The notes beneath the pieces are model-generated. The model was not told the DNA's origin, did not search any database, and saw only the letters and a list, made by a program, of their open reading frames with translations. The position numbers and the translations under genes were made by a program. Positions 1-8,850 of a stretch of 64,000 nucleotides of DNA are shown piece after piece. Position 1 is the first letter of the stretch; each line of letters opens with the position of its first letter. Source of the DNA: Phaeosaccion multiseriatum. Lineage: Eukaryota; Ochrophyta, other classes. The stretch spans positions 868,001 to 932,000 of the forward strand of contig OZ218953.1 of NCBI GenBank assembly GCA_965112735.1, written 5' to 3'.

Positions 1-609
1 GAGCATTGTTCGGAGACAACGACAACACAGAGAAGCGCAAATCAGCACCAGAGCTTTTCTGGGGGGGGATGACGGGGATTGCTTGCTGCTTACCTTGGTG
101 AGAGCATCCTTGGGCATCTGATTCCGCGCGTACTCGTTGAACTCAGGGTTGATGTCAATGCCCACGGCCTGCTTGTACTCGCTGGCAATGCCCAGAATCA
201 CGTCTCCCGTGCCAGAGCCCACCTCCACAAGAGAGCACAGCTCGGCCCCGCCGCAGTGCTGCTTGGTGCGGCTGAGGATGAAGGACATTGTATCCTGGAA
301 CAGCTGGAAGAAGTACGAGCCCTCAAAGTACAGGCTGTCGTGCCACACATCGGCGCTCATGGCGGACCAGTCGCCCTTCTTGGTGAAGGTTTGCTTGGCA
401 GGGTCCAGGCCCTTGTCATCCTCCCCGGTGGTCTGCTCCTGCAGTTTGGCGATCTTCGCCTTGGCGTCGTCCTTGGCGCTGTTGACCGTCTTCTTGGCAT
501 CGACCTTGAGATCCTTGACGCCGTGCTGGAGGTCCTTCACCCCGCTCTTGAGGTCCTTCTTAAGGTCCTTGACACCATTCATTCCCTCCTCGTTCTTGAT
601 GAAATTCAT
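1..609 (-). CDS. SAM-dependent methyltransferase, 5' part (gene runs off the left edge)
   Basis: The first exon spans 609 down to 94 (172 codons). It starts at ATG 609-607 and ends at a GTAAG donor (93-89), so 1-93 is intron and the rest lies outside the window. The protein begins MNFIKNEEGMNGVKDLKKD and continues with a Lys/Asp-rich amphipathic stretch of VKDLK-like units to about residue 65. A SAM-binding motif I (VEVGSGTGDVILGIASEYK) followed by VGIDINPEF lies at about residues 130-160, as in class I Rossmann methyltransferases, where the acidic Asp after strand 2 contacts SAM. The substrate cannot be told from this part. The charged N-terminal repeats could bind a membrane or a partner, which is inference. 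No signal peptide is seen. Confidence 0.7.
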   Translation of the reverse strand, partial: MNFIKNEEGMNGVKDLKKDLKSGVKDLQHGVKDLKVDAKKTVNSAKDDAKAKIAKLQEQTTGEDDKGLDPAKQTFTKKGDWSAMSADVWHDSLYFEGSYFFQLFQDTMSFILSRTKQHCGGAELCSLVEVGSGTGDVILGIASEYKQAVGIDINPEFNEYARNQMPKDALTKVSSKQSPSSPPRKALVLICASLCCRCLRTML

Positions 610-1998
610 TGTTGCGTGGTGCGGAAAACTAACAAGTTGTCCTGGCCGTCAAATAGTTGGGGTTCTGCATTGGGAGGCACATGAGCGAAGAAACGAGCGC
701 AAAGGAGCGAGAGGGGATGAGAACAGGCCGTAATAAGTTGGTCTGGTCAATCTGGACCACGACCAGCCCCAGGATCAAAAAGCGAATCCAGACAAAAGTA
801 CAGCGCAAGTTTCACAGCAACCACGCAGGCGAGAAGCTATCATATAGGCACACAGTCCTCTGCAGATGCAGCCAGTTGCAGCCATCCGCAGCCTCTCGTT
901 CCAGACGCTATAGACTGATAGTCCGCACACCCAGAGAATGTGCCTCCCCTCTATTTGTGTCTCCCCTCCCCTGACCACCGCCAATGCCATCCCATCCCCC
1001 ACTCATGCACGACTACCAAAGGCTGCGCAAACACCCCCGCTTGCCCGCCCCAGCCCCCGCGCCCCCCTGCCGTCCATTCGCCTCATTCGGTTATTTTCCA
1101 CCACCACATTCCAGGCACACTTTTAAATTTCCCACCGTCCAAGTCCCCAAAAGCACAGCCACAGAGCAGCATCATGTCACATATAAGCAGGACAAGTCCG
1201 CAGCTCTCACCTTTTCTCTCACTACTGTAATGCTTTCTCTCTACCTTCAACAATGTCTGGTTTTAACTGACCCGCCATCCTTGCCACAGAAAAGGACCCC
1301 CGGGGACCGTTGAAGTTGGGTTCTCACACCCAACAACAGGACAGAACTTGCACGTGGAAAAATCTTTGGGAAGTGAGCAAAACACGCCTCCAGAGCCACG
1401 TATTCCAGCAAGAAGGGCATTGATTGCACTTGAGGGGCAAGAAGCAAAGTTACCGTTCACCGTGATCACGATTTTCTCGGGCTCCTTTCTGGCCGCAGGC
1501 TAGCGCTGGCCGGACTCTGCTTCTGGCTGCTCAGGCTGGGACAACAAAAAAAAATAACTGGGTGGGGTGTGTTGGGGGGGGGATGTCTGGGAGTTTTTTT
1601 TCTTCTTTGTTTACACCCAACCAATCAACCAGGATCGTATTTCCAGCTGGTACTGTATTTTCACTCAATTCACTCAACCGTTCTTTTCCCCACCAAGGTG
1701 ATGCTGTCAAATGACTCTCCAGCGCTCGGCTCCTTACATTACGTGCCTGTCCGGGCCAGCTCCTCTGGCCGGTCCTCAGATGCTCCCCCCCCCTCCCCTC
1801 ACCCCCTCCTCAGTCCTGCTGGACTACTCAAACAAGCGACATAGCTACGTAGTACTTACTCCACCACGTGAGGCGCGCTCTGCTCTGCTGCTGCCACTAA
1901 ACTATCTCCCCCCCAAGTCCTCCGCCTGCTGCGGCTACCGTATCACCAACTGCCGCCCGCTGCTGCCCCCTCCTTCGCCTCGCCTCGCCTCGCCAGGC
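610..1998. other. Spacer without a recognised gene
   Basis: This stretch separates the divergent methyltransferase start (609) from the 3' end of the FKBP gene (1999). It contains C-rich pyrimidine tracts and a few short open frames, the longest 68 codons on the minus strand at 1263-1469. None of them shows a recognisable domain, a splice-supported extension or convincing composition. The methyltransferase promoter should lie next to 610, but I see no clear TATA box. Confidence 0.4.
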
Positions 1999-2563
1999 CT
2001 AGGCTCTGAGCCCGCCCACGGCATCGATCATGTTCATAACGAGATCGAGGTCGTCCTTCACCGCAGGGGTTCGAGACGTGGAGATGCCGTTCAGGTACAG
2101 CACCGCCCCAAAGGCGATGTATGTGACAACGAACATGAGGGGAAACGTGATGATGGGCTTGAGGTACCAGGGTGCCTCCTCCCCCGTCTGTCCCTCGAAG
2201 AGCCCGAACACGTAAATGGTCTTGACCCAAGCGATGAAGCCTTCGATGCCCCCTGCATCGTCCGCCTGCTTGGCCTGGACAATATGCGAGAAGAGAGAAG
2301 AGAGAAAAGGGGCACAACAAGACAACAAGAGTAAGGGTCAGAATAGAAGAGAAAGGGGTAAAAAAGAGGAGCCCCTTCAACGGGCCCATGTACGTTCATC
2401 GTTTCAACCCGAGACACGGGGCGCCAGAGAGAGAGAGCGAAGGCGGCGAAGGTCAGTACAGCACCGAGCAAAAAGAACCCAAGAGTTGCAGGTTGTCCAT
2501 CATGCGGAAAAAAAACCCTCCCCATCAATTTGTACTGGGGCGGGTGGAAAGGGAAAAACAAGT

Positions 2564-2599
<36 letters not shown>

Positions 2600-3964
2600 C
2601 TTCCCTTCTTCTCCTCACTCCTTCTACTCTTTCTTCTTTGCTCCACTCCCTCCCTCCCCCACTCACCGCCGCGTCCTGTCTCTTGGCGAACTCCGAGGCG
2701 ATGGTGGCGGGGGTGCGCGGCGTGAGGGGCTCCGAATCCGCGAAGGTGGCAGGGTTCATAATGTTGCCCTCGTTCTCCAGCACTGACACTTCGAACTCCA
2801 GCTGGGCCCCGGGGGGAATGACGGGAGTCACGCCCTCATCTCCATAGGCGTAGCGAGAGCTACATGTGAAGCGGGCGCGATCGCCGACCTTCGCCGTGCA
2901 GACAGGGAAAAGGGGTGGTTGGTTGGTTGGTTTGGTCGGTTTGGTCGTACAAAAGGAGCAGAGAGTTCAGACGCAAACAACAAAGGGAGAAGGGGAAATG
3001 CAGTGATGGGCGGCGTAGCGAGAAAAGGGGAAGAATGCGAGGTGCGTTCAGGGTCATGTGGAGACGGGAGATCACTGCCGCATGCAGCAGCGGTGCTGTA
3101 TGAAAATGACATTAGTGAACACACTGTACAGACCCATACACACACACACTGCCTACAGTGCGCCTCTGCGGTATCACGCAGGCCTCCTTGCCTCACCCGG
3201 AGTCCATTGAGTCCAATGTCCCAGCCGCTGATCATCGTGCCATCCCCAAGAGTGCAGCGGTACTCATCCGCCTGTCAAGGGGAGCAGAGAAGGAACGCGT
3301 GGGTGGGAGATAGAGAGAGGGGCGGGGGGAGTAGGCAAGCGCACAGCAAGAGAGGTGGGGGTTGGAGCGTGTGCGAACGCCTCGAAGAGAGGAGGGAGGG
3401 CAGCGGGTGCCAAGAAGACGGCGTTGGAGGTATCCGAGCGGAGTTTGATCCAGTGCCTCGCTTCGCTTAGAAGCAGCAGATATACACGCGCACCTGTGCG
3501 AACTCGGCGCCCGTGTCCTGCACTTTTGCTGAGTACGACAGCAGCGCAATGTCCCCTGTGGTCAGCTGCCGCCCAGTGCCGGACTGAATCACTTCCCTCG
3601 TTACGCCCCCGTCACCGCTGAGATCAATCATGGTACCAGAAGAAAGAGAAGGAGCCGCAGCACCCGGTGCAGCCATCGAAGACATGCTCATCATTCTCGC
3701 TCCTCTTCTCCTGCTGGGCCTGCCGCCAATGGCCCGTCCCCCACTCACGCAGCTGTGTAAGCAGCCCGCACTTCTTCCACTGCTATCCTCTGCGAAGCCA
3801 CCGCTCCGGAGAGGAGCATGGGGTACTGGCTGAGCGAAGGCGTCTACTACAAGTGAGTGGGGCTGCTGCAGCTGCTGGTGAACCAGGCAGACCGCAACAG
3901 AGGCCGCCACCACCAGAGAGGTTTGGAGGGCATACAACATGATTCCGGTCCTTTGTCTTTTCAC
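1999..3964 (-). CDS. FKBP-type peptidyl-prolyl isomerase, plastid-targeted, membrane-anchored
   Basis: Five exons: 3964-3494, 3271-3197, 2888-2667, 2534-2394 and 2274-1999 (stop), all in phase, giving 394 residues. The N-terminus is a hydrophobic signal (LYALQTSLVVAASVAVCLV) followed by DAFAQPVP, the Ala-Phe motif of ochrophyte plastid presequences. The FKBP fold spans about residues 110-215: GTGRQLTTGDIALLSYSAKV, then ISGWDIGLNGLRVGDRARF, then YAYGDEGVTPVIPPGAQLEF. These match the FKBP core, including the hydrophobic-pocket segments. Unlike typical small FKBPs it continues with two predicted membrane segments (about 274-293 and 343-365), so it is probably anchored in a plastid membrane. The start could also be the Met at 3940, just before the hydrophobic core. 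Proline isomerisation is family knowledge; the plastid location is inferred. Confidence 0.85.
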
Positions 3965-4257
3965 CCCTCGTGCGCTCCTTTCTCCTTCAAGTAGGGGACC
4001 GTCCCTTCCTCTCTTCCTCTCTTCCTCGCGTATGCTTGACTTCTATCAAAAAAATGAGCGCTGCTCCAGGATTCCTAGGAAATTGGGTCTTCAGCGACCC
4101 AACTTGAATCGCCTAAATTCTAAATTGCGATATCAAATTGTAATTGTAACCATGTAGGAGGCGCGTGATGGAGCGATTTGGTTGTTGAGTGGGAATCAGT
4201 GGCCGAAGAGGGGGGAGGGGAGCGAGGAGGAGAGGAAGAAGGCACATGTCGGCCGTT
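3965..4257. other. Promoter-side spacer of the FKBP gene
   Basis: Upstream sequence of the FKBP gene (minus strand). It has a short AT-richer patch around 4090-4155. No gene and no firm promoter element was recognised. Confidence 0.3.
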
Positions 4258-4446
4258 CCCCAGACGTGCTATCGTGGATCGTCGACTATCGACCACATTC
4301 TCGATAGCATGCTATCGGCCGCCGGCCGATAGCAGATAGCACAGCCGGCGATAGCAGATAGCACGCTATCGGGCGCCGGCGATAGCAGATAGCACGCTAT
4401 CGGGCGCCGGCGATAGCAGATAGCGGATAGCACGTCAGGGGTCGAC
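4258..4446. repeat. Short inverted-repeat element of the GATAGC family (copy 1)
   Basis: The element begins with CCCCAGACGTGCTATCG and ends with the near-complement GATAGCACGTCAGGGG plus GTCGACC. The terminal inverted repeats match over about 16 bases with one difference. Between them are iterated GATAGCAGATAGCACGCTAT and GGGCGCCGGC blocks, each itself palindromic, in a period of about 31 bases. A second copy lies at 14405-14518 and a partial one at 52741-52785, so this is a dispersed family. Short length, terminal repeats and absence of a coding frame fit a non-autonomous, MITE-like element. No target-site duplication is certain. Confidence 0.65.
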
Positions 4447-4974
4447 CGCTAGAGGCAAAGACTTATCCTTTCAAGCCTGGGGTCTATTCTATTCAGTAGG
4501 GGGGGGGGGGGGGTATCGCCTCTCTTCACCTTTTGACACCTCCTCTACCCTGCTCCTCGCCAGCAACAAGTGGTGTTCTCTCACTCTCGCGACGACGCGG
4601 GACGTCCATCTAGACTCTATATCGACCGACTTTGCCTCTCGCGTGTCTGACCTTTCCCAAAAAAACAAACCTATGGCCCTCACCCAACCGCCCGCCTAGC
4701 CATCAGACGAGAGAAACGCCGTTCTCCTCTCCGCCTGAAGCCAGAAGCCGGAGAAGCCCTGTCTGGCTGGGGCGGAAGGACATGCATCCAGGAGGGCTCC
4801 GTAGCGCTTCGGGAGATACAAAAGAGAGTAGCCTATCTCACTCCAGGGGCTCTTTGCTGCGTAACCGGAAAGCTCCCCCCCACCCTTCTCCTCTTCCTTG
4901 GGCAAGCAAGCTACGCCTCCCTGGGGTGCTTTGAGCCTGGGTTCTTGGCAATGACAGCACTTTCACACTTCAAG
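4447..4974. other. Spacer with a G16 homopolymer
   Basis: Contains a run of about 16 G near 4499-4514 and otherwise unremarkable sequence. Open frames on both strands are short and show no domain or splice support. No gene is called. Confidence 0.3.
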
Positions 4975-5767
4975 CTACAGCCTGGAGCGGCGATCTCTCG
5001 CCTTCTTGTACCCTTCTCCGTCTTCGGCGCTCCGTTCATCGCCAAGCCACACCGCCAACGCCTCTCTCGCGGCTCGTCCTTCCACTTCCTCTCCTCCTCC
5101 TCTCTCCCCCTGACCTTCCCATCCTTCTGCTTGCCGATTGCGGTCCGGTGCCGACCTCACCCTGCCCCTTTGGCGGAACCACAACAGGCCAGAGCTGATC
5201 CTGCCGCTACCTGGTGCCAGTGGCGAGATGGCCCCTCTTCCAGGAGTCAAAGACGACGAAGGAAGATGGAGGGTGCGACTTGAGCTGCTGGCAGAGTGGT
5301 CCACGCCCCAGCGTACGCCCCCGTGGGGTAGGAGGACCGCCACAACACGAGCTCGGATGTAGCCAAAGCGACGGCACACGGTCAAGAGTGGCAATCTGTG
5401 CCGCCGCCGCTGCTGCTGTGGCTCCTGATTCTGCCCAGTTTCGGTACGCTCCTGACGCTGCTGCGGTCCATTGTCCTGCTGCTGTCGCCACTGGGTAGTG
5501 TCGGTAAGGGGCTCCAGAATTGCTACCACAGGGTTGGGGTCAGCGCCCTGTTGGTACACAGACCGGTTGGTTAGTCAGCCCTTCAAGAAGAGAGAGGAAG
5601 AAAAGAAGTCGCGTCTAAGTCTTTACTGACCTCCAAGAGAACGACTGCAACATTGATGCCGGGCCAGGCCCTGCCGATTTTCTCGGCACAGCGCACACCC
5701 TGGCTCCTCCGGCCGGCAACAATGCACACATCGACCGTGTCTGTAGCCTCCCAGGATGTAATGATCA
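4975..5767 (-). CDS. Candidate exons of an unrecognised gene
   Basis: Two blocks read like exons. The first, 5767-5631, ends at a GTCAGT donor and encodes IITSWEATDTVDVCIVAGRR through WPGINVAVVLLE. The second starts after a CAG acceptor at 5547 with GADPNPVVAILEPLTDTTQW and joins the first in phase, then becomes Gln/Arg-rich and stays open to 4975. I do not recognise the family. The hydrophobic beta-strand-like pieces (VDVCIVAG, NVAVVLLE, NPVVAILEP) suggest a folded domain. The 5' start and 3' end are unknown, and the low-complexity tail may be untranslated. Polypyrimidine sequence precedes the second acceptor only weakly. Confidence 0.35.
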
Positions 5768-6119
5768 CTGCTTACTTGGAAGGGAGATCGCTGTTGCAAG
5801 GTCACTTGGAAGAGAGCAAAGAGAGAGAAGAGGGAGGGAGAGGGGGGGAAGACTCTAAGGATGAATAAAATAGAAGAAAGGAAAAAAACCAGTTTCAGTT
5901 CCAGTTTCAGCTTCGAGTTGTTACAGAATTTTGATGTGTGTGCTCTGCCACTGTTTGATTTAAGCCCTGAGGCCCTCAAGACATGCCACCAGCTTGATTT
6001 GTTTGCTCAGCGACGCTCAGGGAAGAAGGGGGGGAGGGGGAGGCAGGAGAGCAGAACATAACGAGGGGGGGGGGAGGAAAGGGAACGGGAGTGGGCTTCC
6101 AAGGGATTAGGCGTTCATC
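5768..6119. other. Spacer upstream of the SHIPPO-repeat gene
   Basis: Purine-rich sequence with GAGGGAG runs and G-tracts at about 6066-6072. An internal run of CAGTTTCAGTTCCAGTTTCAG near 5890-5912 is a short TTTCAG-type tandem. Similar CAGTTTCAGTTTC motifs recur at 29669-29685, 37454-37465 and 53876-53888. No gene is seen. Confidence 0.3.
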
Positions 6120-7326
6120 ATGCCGGTAGAAGTGATGAGCCGATCCATGAGCGGCGTGCTAGCAGCCACTCTGGGGACCGGAGAGCGCACAAGGAGTCGT
6201 CGCACGCTGATGGACTCTTACAAGACCACCATTCAATCGGCGCCCTGCATTGGCTTCGGCACGGGCTCTCGGCCAGCGCTCATGGAGCCTGGGGACAGTC
6301 CAGGCCCGGGAGCGTATGTGATCAAATCCACGCTGTACAAAAATCCCTCCTCAGCGCTCCGAAGTCCTCCTTCCTTCAGCATGCGAGGGAGGGAGAAGTT
6401 CGGCTCGCCGAATCTAAAGTCCGTAGATCCGACGCTGAAAAACGAGCCTGGGCCAGGTGAGCGCGTGGGAGGGGTGAAGGCCAGGGGGACAGCCAGTGAA
6501 GTGCTCTCATCATCGTCACGACGCAGACGGGCAGGAAGCGAGCTCCCCCACTCTTTCATCGAGAGACCATACTTTGACTTTGTTGTCGCCTTGCCCATCT
6601 TTCCCCCACGACACGCACCCCCTCGACCATGATGTGCAGGGCACTACAAGCTTCCGAAGAGACACATGGCCAGTCCGTACCCTCCAGAGTACACCTTCCC
6701 TAAGGACCCGGGGCCGTGGGCTGCGAGCGGGCGCGTGAACATGTCTCCTGGGCCAGGCCAGTACACAATCACCTCGGCTGTTGGCACGCAGGTGCGCTCA
6801 TGTCAATGATCAAGGCTCTAGGTCAGGGGGGGGGGTTGAGCTGGGCCGGCTCCTACACAAGTATGCACGCACGCACGCACGCACGTACGCCATTTCTCCT
6901 CTCCTTGCCCTCTGCTCGGGTTGCCAACATCCGAATGTATGCCATTTGTTCTTTTCATTTCAGGTGCTCTCGACCAAGAGAAGCTGTAGCAAGTTTGGCT
7001 TCGGGACGGGGGAGCGACCAGAGCTCATCCAAGTGAGCACCGCAGACGTGGGGCCCGGGGACTACAAGACAGTAGGGGGGTGTGGGGAGAAGCAGATGGA
7101 CAGCAGGAAGAAGAACCTTTCCACAGTGCGCTTCGGACACTCGGCGCGCAAGGCCAAGGGACAGAAGGGAGCAAAGACAGTGCCCTTGGAGGACGATGAC
7201 GCGGTTCCGGGGCCAGGCAGTTACGAACTCCCCTCTTGGCAGAGTAACGGAGCCGGTAACCCATATACCAAGGCCCCGAGGACGTACATTGCGGGACGGG
7301 TCAAGTTTGGCAGCCCCTTCTCATAG
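6120..7326 (+). CDS. SHIPPO/STPGR (PGPG) repeat protein, ODF3-like
   Basis: Three exons: 6120-6456, 6640-6791 and 6964-7326, in phase, giving 283 residues. The protein carries spaced Pro-Gly-Pro-Gly-x-Tyr units: SPGPGAYVIK (about residue 60), NEPGPGHYKLP spanning intron 1, SPGPGQYTI, VGPGDYKTV and VPGPGSYELP. These alternate with basic segments such as FGTGSRPAL, FGTGERPEL and VKFGSPFS. This is the SHIPPO/STPGR pattern of sperm-tail and ciliary microtubule inner or associated proteins (ODF3/CIMAP family), of similar length to those (about 250-280). A microtubule or flagellum role is family knowledge and not provable here. No signal peptide or membrane segment is present. The first Met gives a compact in-frame start. 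Confidence 0.8.
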
Positions 7327-7831
7327 GAGTTTGGAGAGGGTAGACCGTGTAGAAAGCATACCACTACCATACCCAAGTTCACGTGTACCCAAATACCCAA
7401 CTACATGTACCGGAGTACGTTCGGCGGGCTTTGAGTGGGCGGAATCAATCAATAAGGTGCCGTTTCGTGCCGTGCAGTGCCGTGCCGTGCCGTCCCACAC
7501 CGACGCTACGGTGATGCTTGCTGCTTTGTCGTGGTTGCGGGGTCCATCAGGCCGTGAGGCCATGCGTGCCACCGCACCTCCGCCGCGGCTATGTAAAGAT
7601 AAGAGAGGGCTGCCATTGGGTGCACGTGCCCCCTACTTTAGCAGTCGCTCTGATATTTACTTACATAAATCATTCCCTCTTCCATTCCCTTCCCCTTCAC
7701 TTACACTTACTACAGTTTGGATTTTTGTCACCATCACAGATGGGTTGGGAGGGAGAACGGGATTCGGTGTGAGGCTCTCTTCCTGCTCTGGGGCGGAGCC
7801 GCCGCGAGACGACGCCCAGCGTGGTGTTGCC
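7327..7831. other. Spacer after the SHIPPO-repeat gene
   Basis: Short iterations occur: TACCC near 7370-7405 and GTGCCGTGC near 7458-7490. Open frames through it are read-through of the preceding gene's strand and have no domain. No gene called. Confidence 0.3.
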
Positions 7832-8012
7832 GAGGCGGCAAACTCCTCCACCGGCGGTGGTCCGGTTGCGGTAACGGACGGGGCAGCTGCCACTGCCTCT
7901 CCATGCTGTGACAGCAGGGAGTGGCAGTGCGATCCAATGTAATAGGCGCTGCGGCAGCTGCCCCGTCCGTTGCCGCAACCGGACCACCGCCGGTGGAGGA
8001 GTTTGCCGCCTC
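7832..8012. repeat. Long inverted repeat: 60-bp arms, 61-bp loop
   Basis: The left arm is 7832-7891 (starts GAGGCGGCAAACTCCTCCAC) and the right arm 7953-8012 (ends GGAGGAGTTTGCCGCCTC). They are reverse complements with only about one mismatch in 60. Parts of the loop continue the pairing less perfectly (CACTGCC against GGCAGTG). A transcript from either strand would form a long hairpin. No coding frame is shared. It could be a foldback element, a small-RNA hairpin locus, or the ends of a very short transposon. Confidence 0.75.
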
Positions 8013-8413
8013 TCACTGTTGAGACTCGAGCCAGTGACACCTCTGTCTCAGTAGAAACGTGGCGCGCTGCCAGAGAGACGGCCTACTCCTTACTCCGTAC
8101 TCCCGCCTGGGGAGGACAACAACAAAGTAGTGTCCAACGAGCCCCTGCTCCTTTGTATGTCGGCCAGTGTCGAATGCCTTTCAGCGTTCTCCGTGCTCAC
8201 TGTCTATAGCCCTCTTACGAGACCGACTGGCGAGTAGAAGCCTCCGCCTCCGCCACACGTTGCTCAACGAGGGCACGAGCGCTTTGCTCCTGCCAAACAC
8301 AAGGACATCAAAGCACGGGCGGGGGGGGGGGGGGACACACCACAGAAGAGAGAGGGTGAGAAGAGGGAAGGCGATGCTATAGAAGCATAGAAGAAGAGGG
8401 GAAACAGAAAGCG
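8013..8413. other. Spacer between hairpin and GMC gene
   Basis: Includes a run of 13 G at about 8321-8333. No gene or RNA recognised. It should hold the 3' UTR of the GMC gene, which ends at 8414 on the minus strand. Confidence 0.3.
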
Positions 8414-8767
8414 CTAGTGAGTAAGAAGAAAGACGGGAGGTGTGGTCAGGCAGTCAGGCCAAGATGGATTAAAACCCACCCACCCACACACATACACACA
8501 CGCACATGTACCATCTACCTTTAACAGTCGAGAAGCGCAAAGGTCCCCTAGCATCATGGACATGGCTTGTGTAGGGACGGAGGGAATGGTGGGGGCCACT
8601 GACGCGTCGGCGACTCTGAGCCCAACCACCCCATGTACGCCGAAGGATGAGGGGTGCACCACAGACAACAAACGGTCGGTGCCGGCACGACAGGAGCACG
8701 CCGGGTGGAAATAGGTCCTGAGCAGGCAAGGAGGGAGGGTTGATTGATCAGTCATGTCATTATGGTA

Positions 8768-8850
<83 letters not shown>

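Noticed and set aside
7082-7942. 286-codon plus-strand frame overlapping the SHIPPO exon 3
   Set aside because: Overlaps a better-supported exon in another frame and has no domain; its tail runs into the hairpin.
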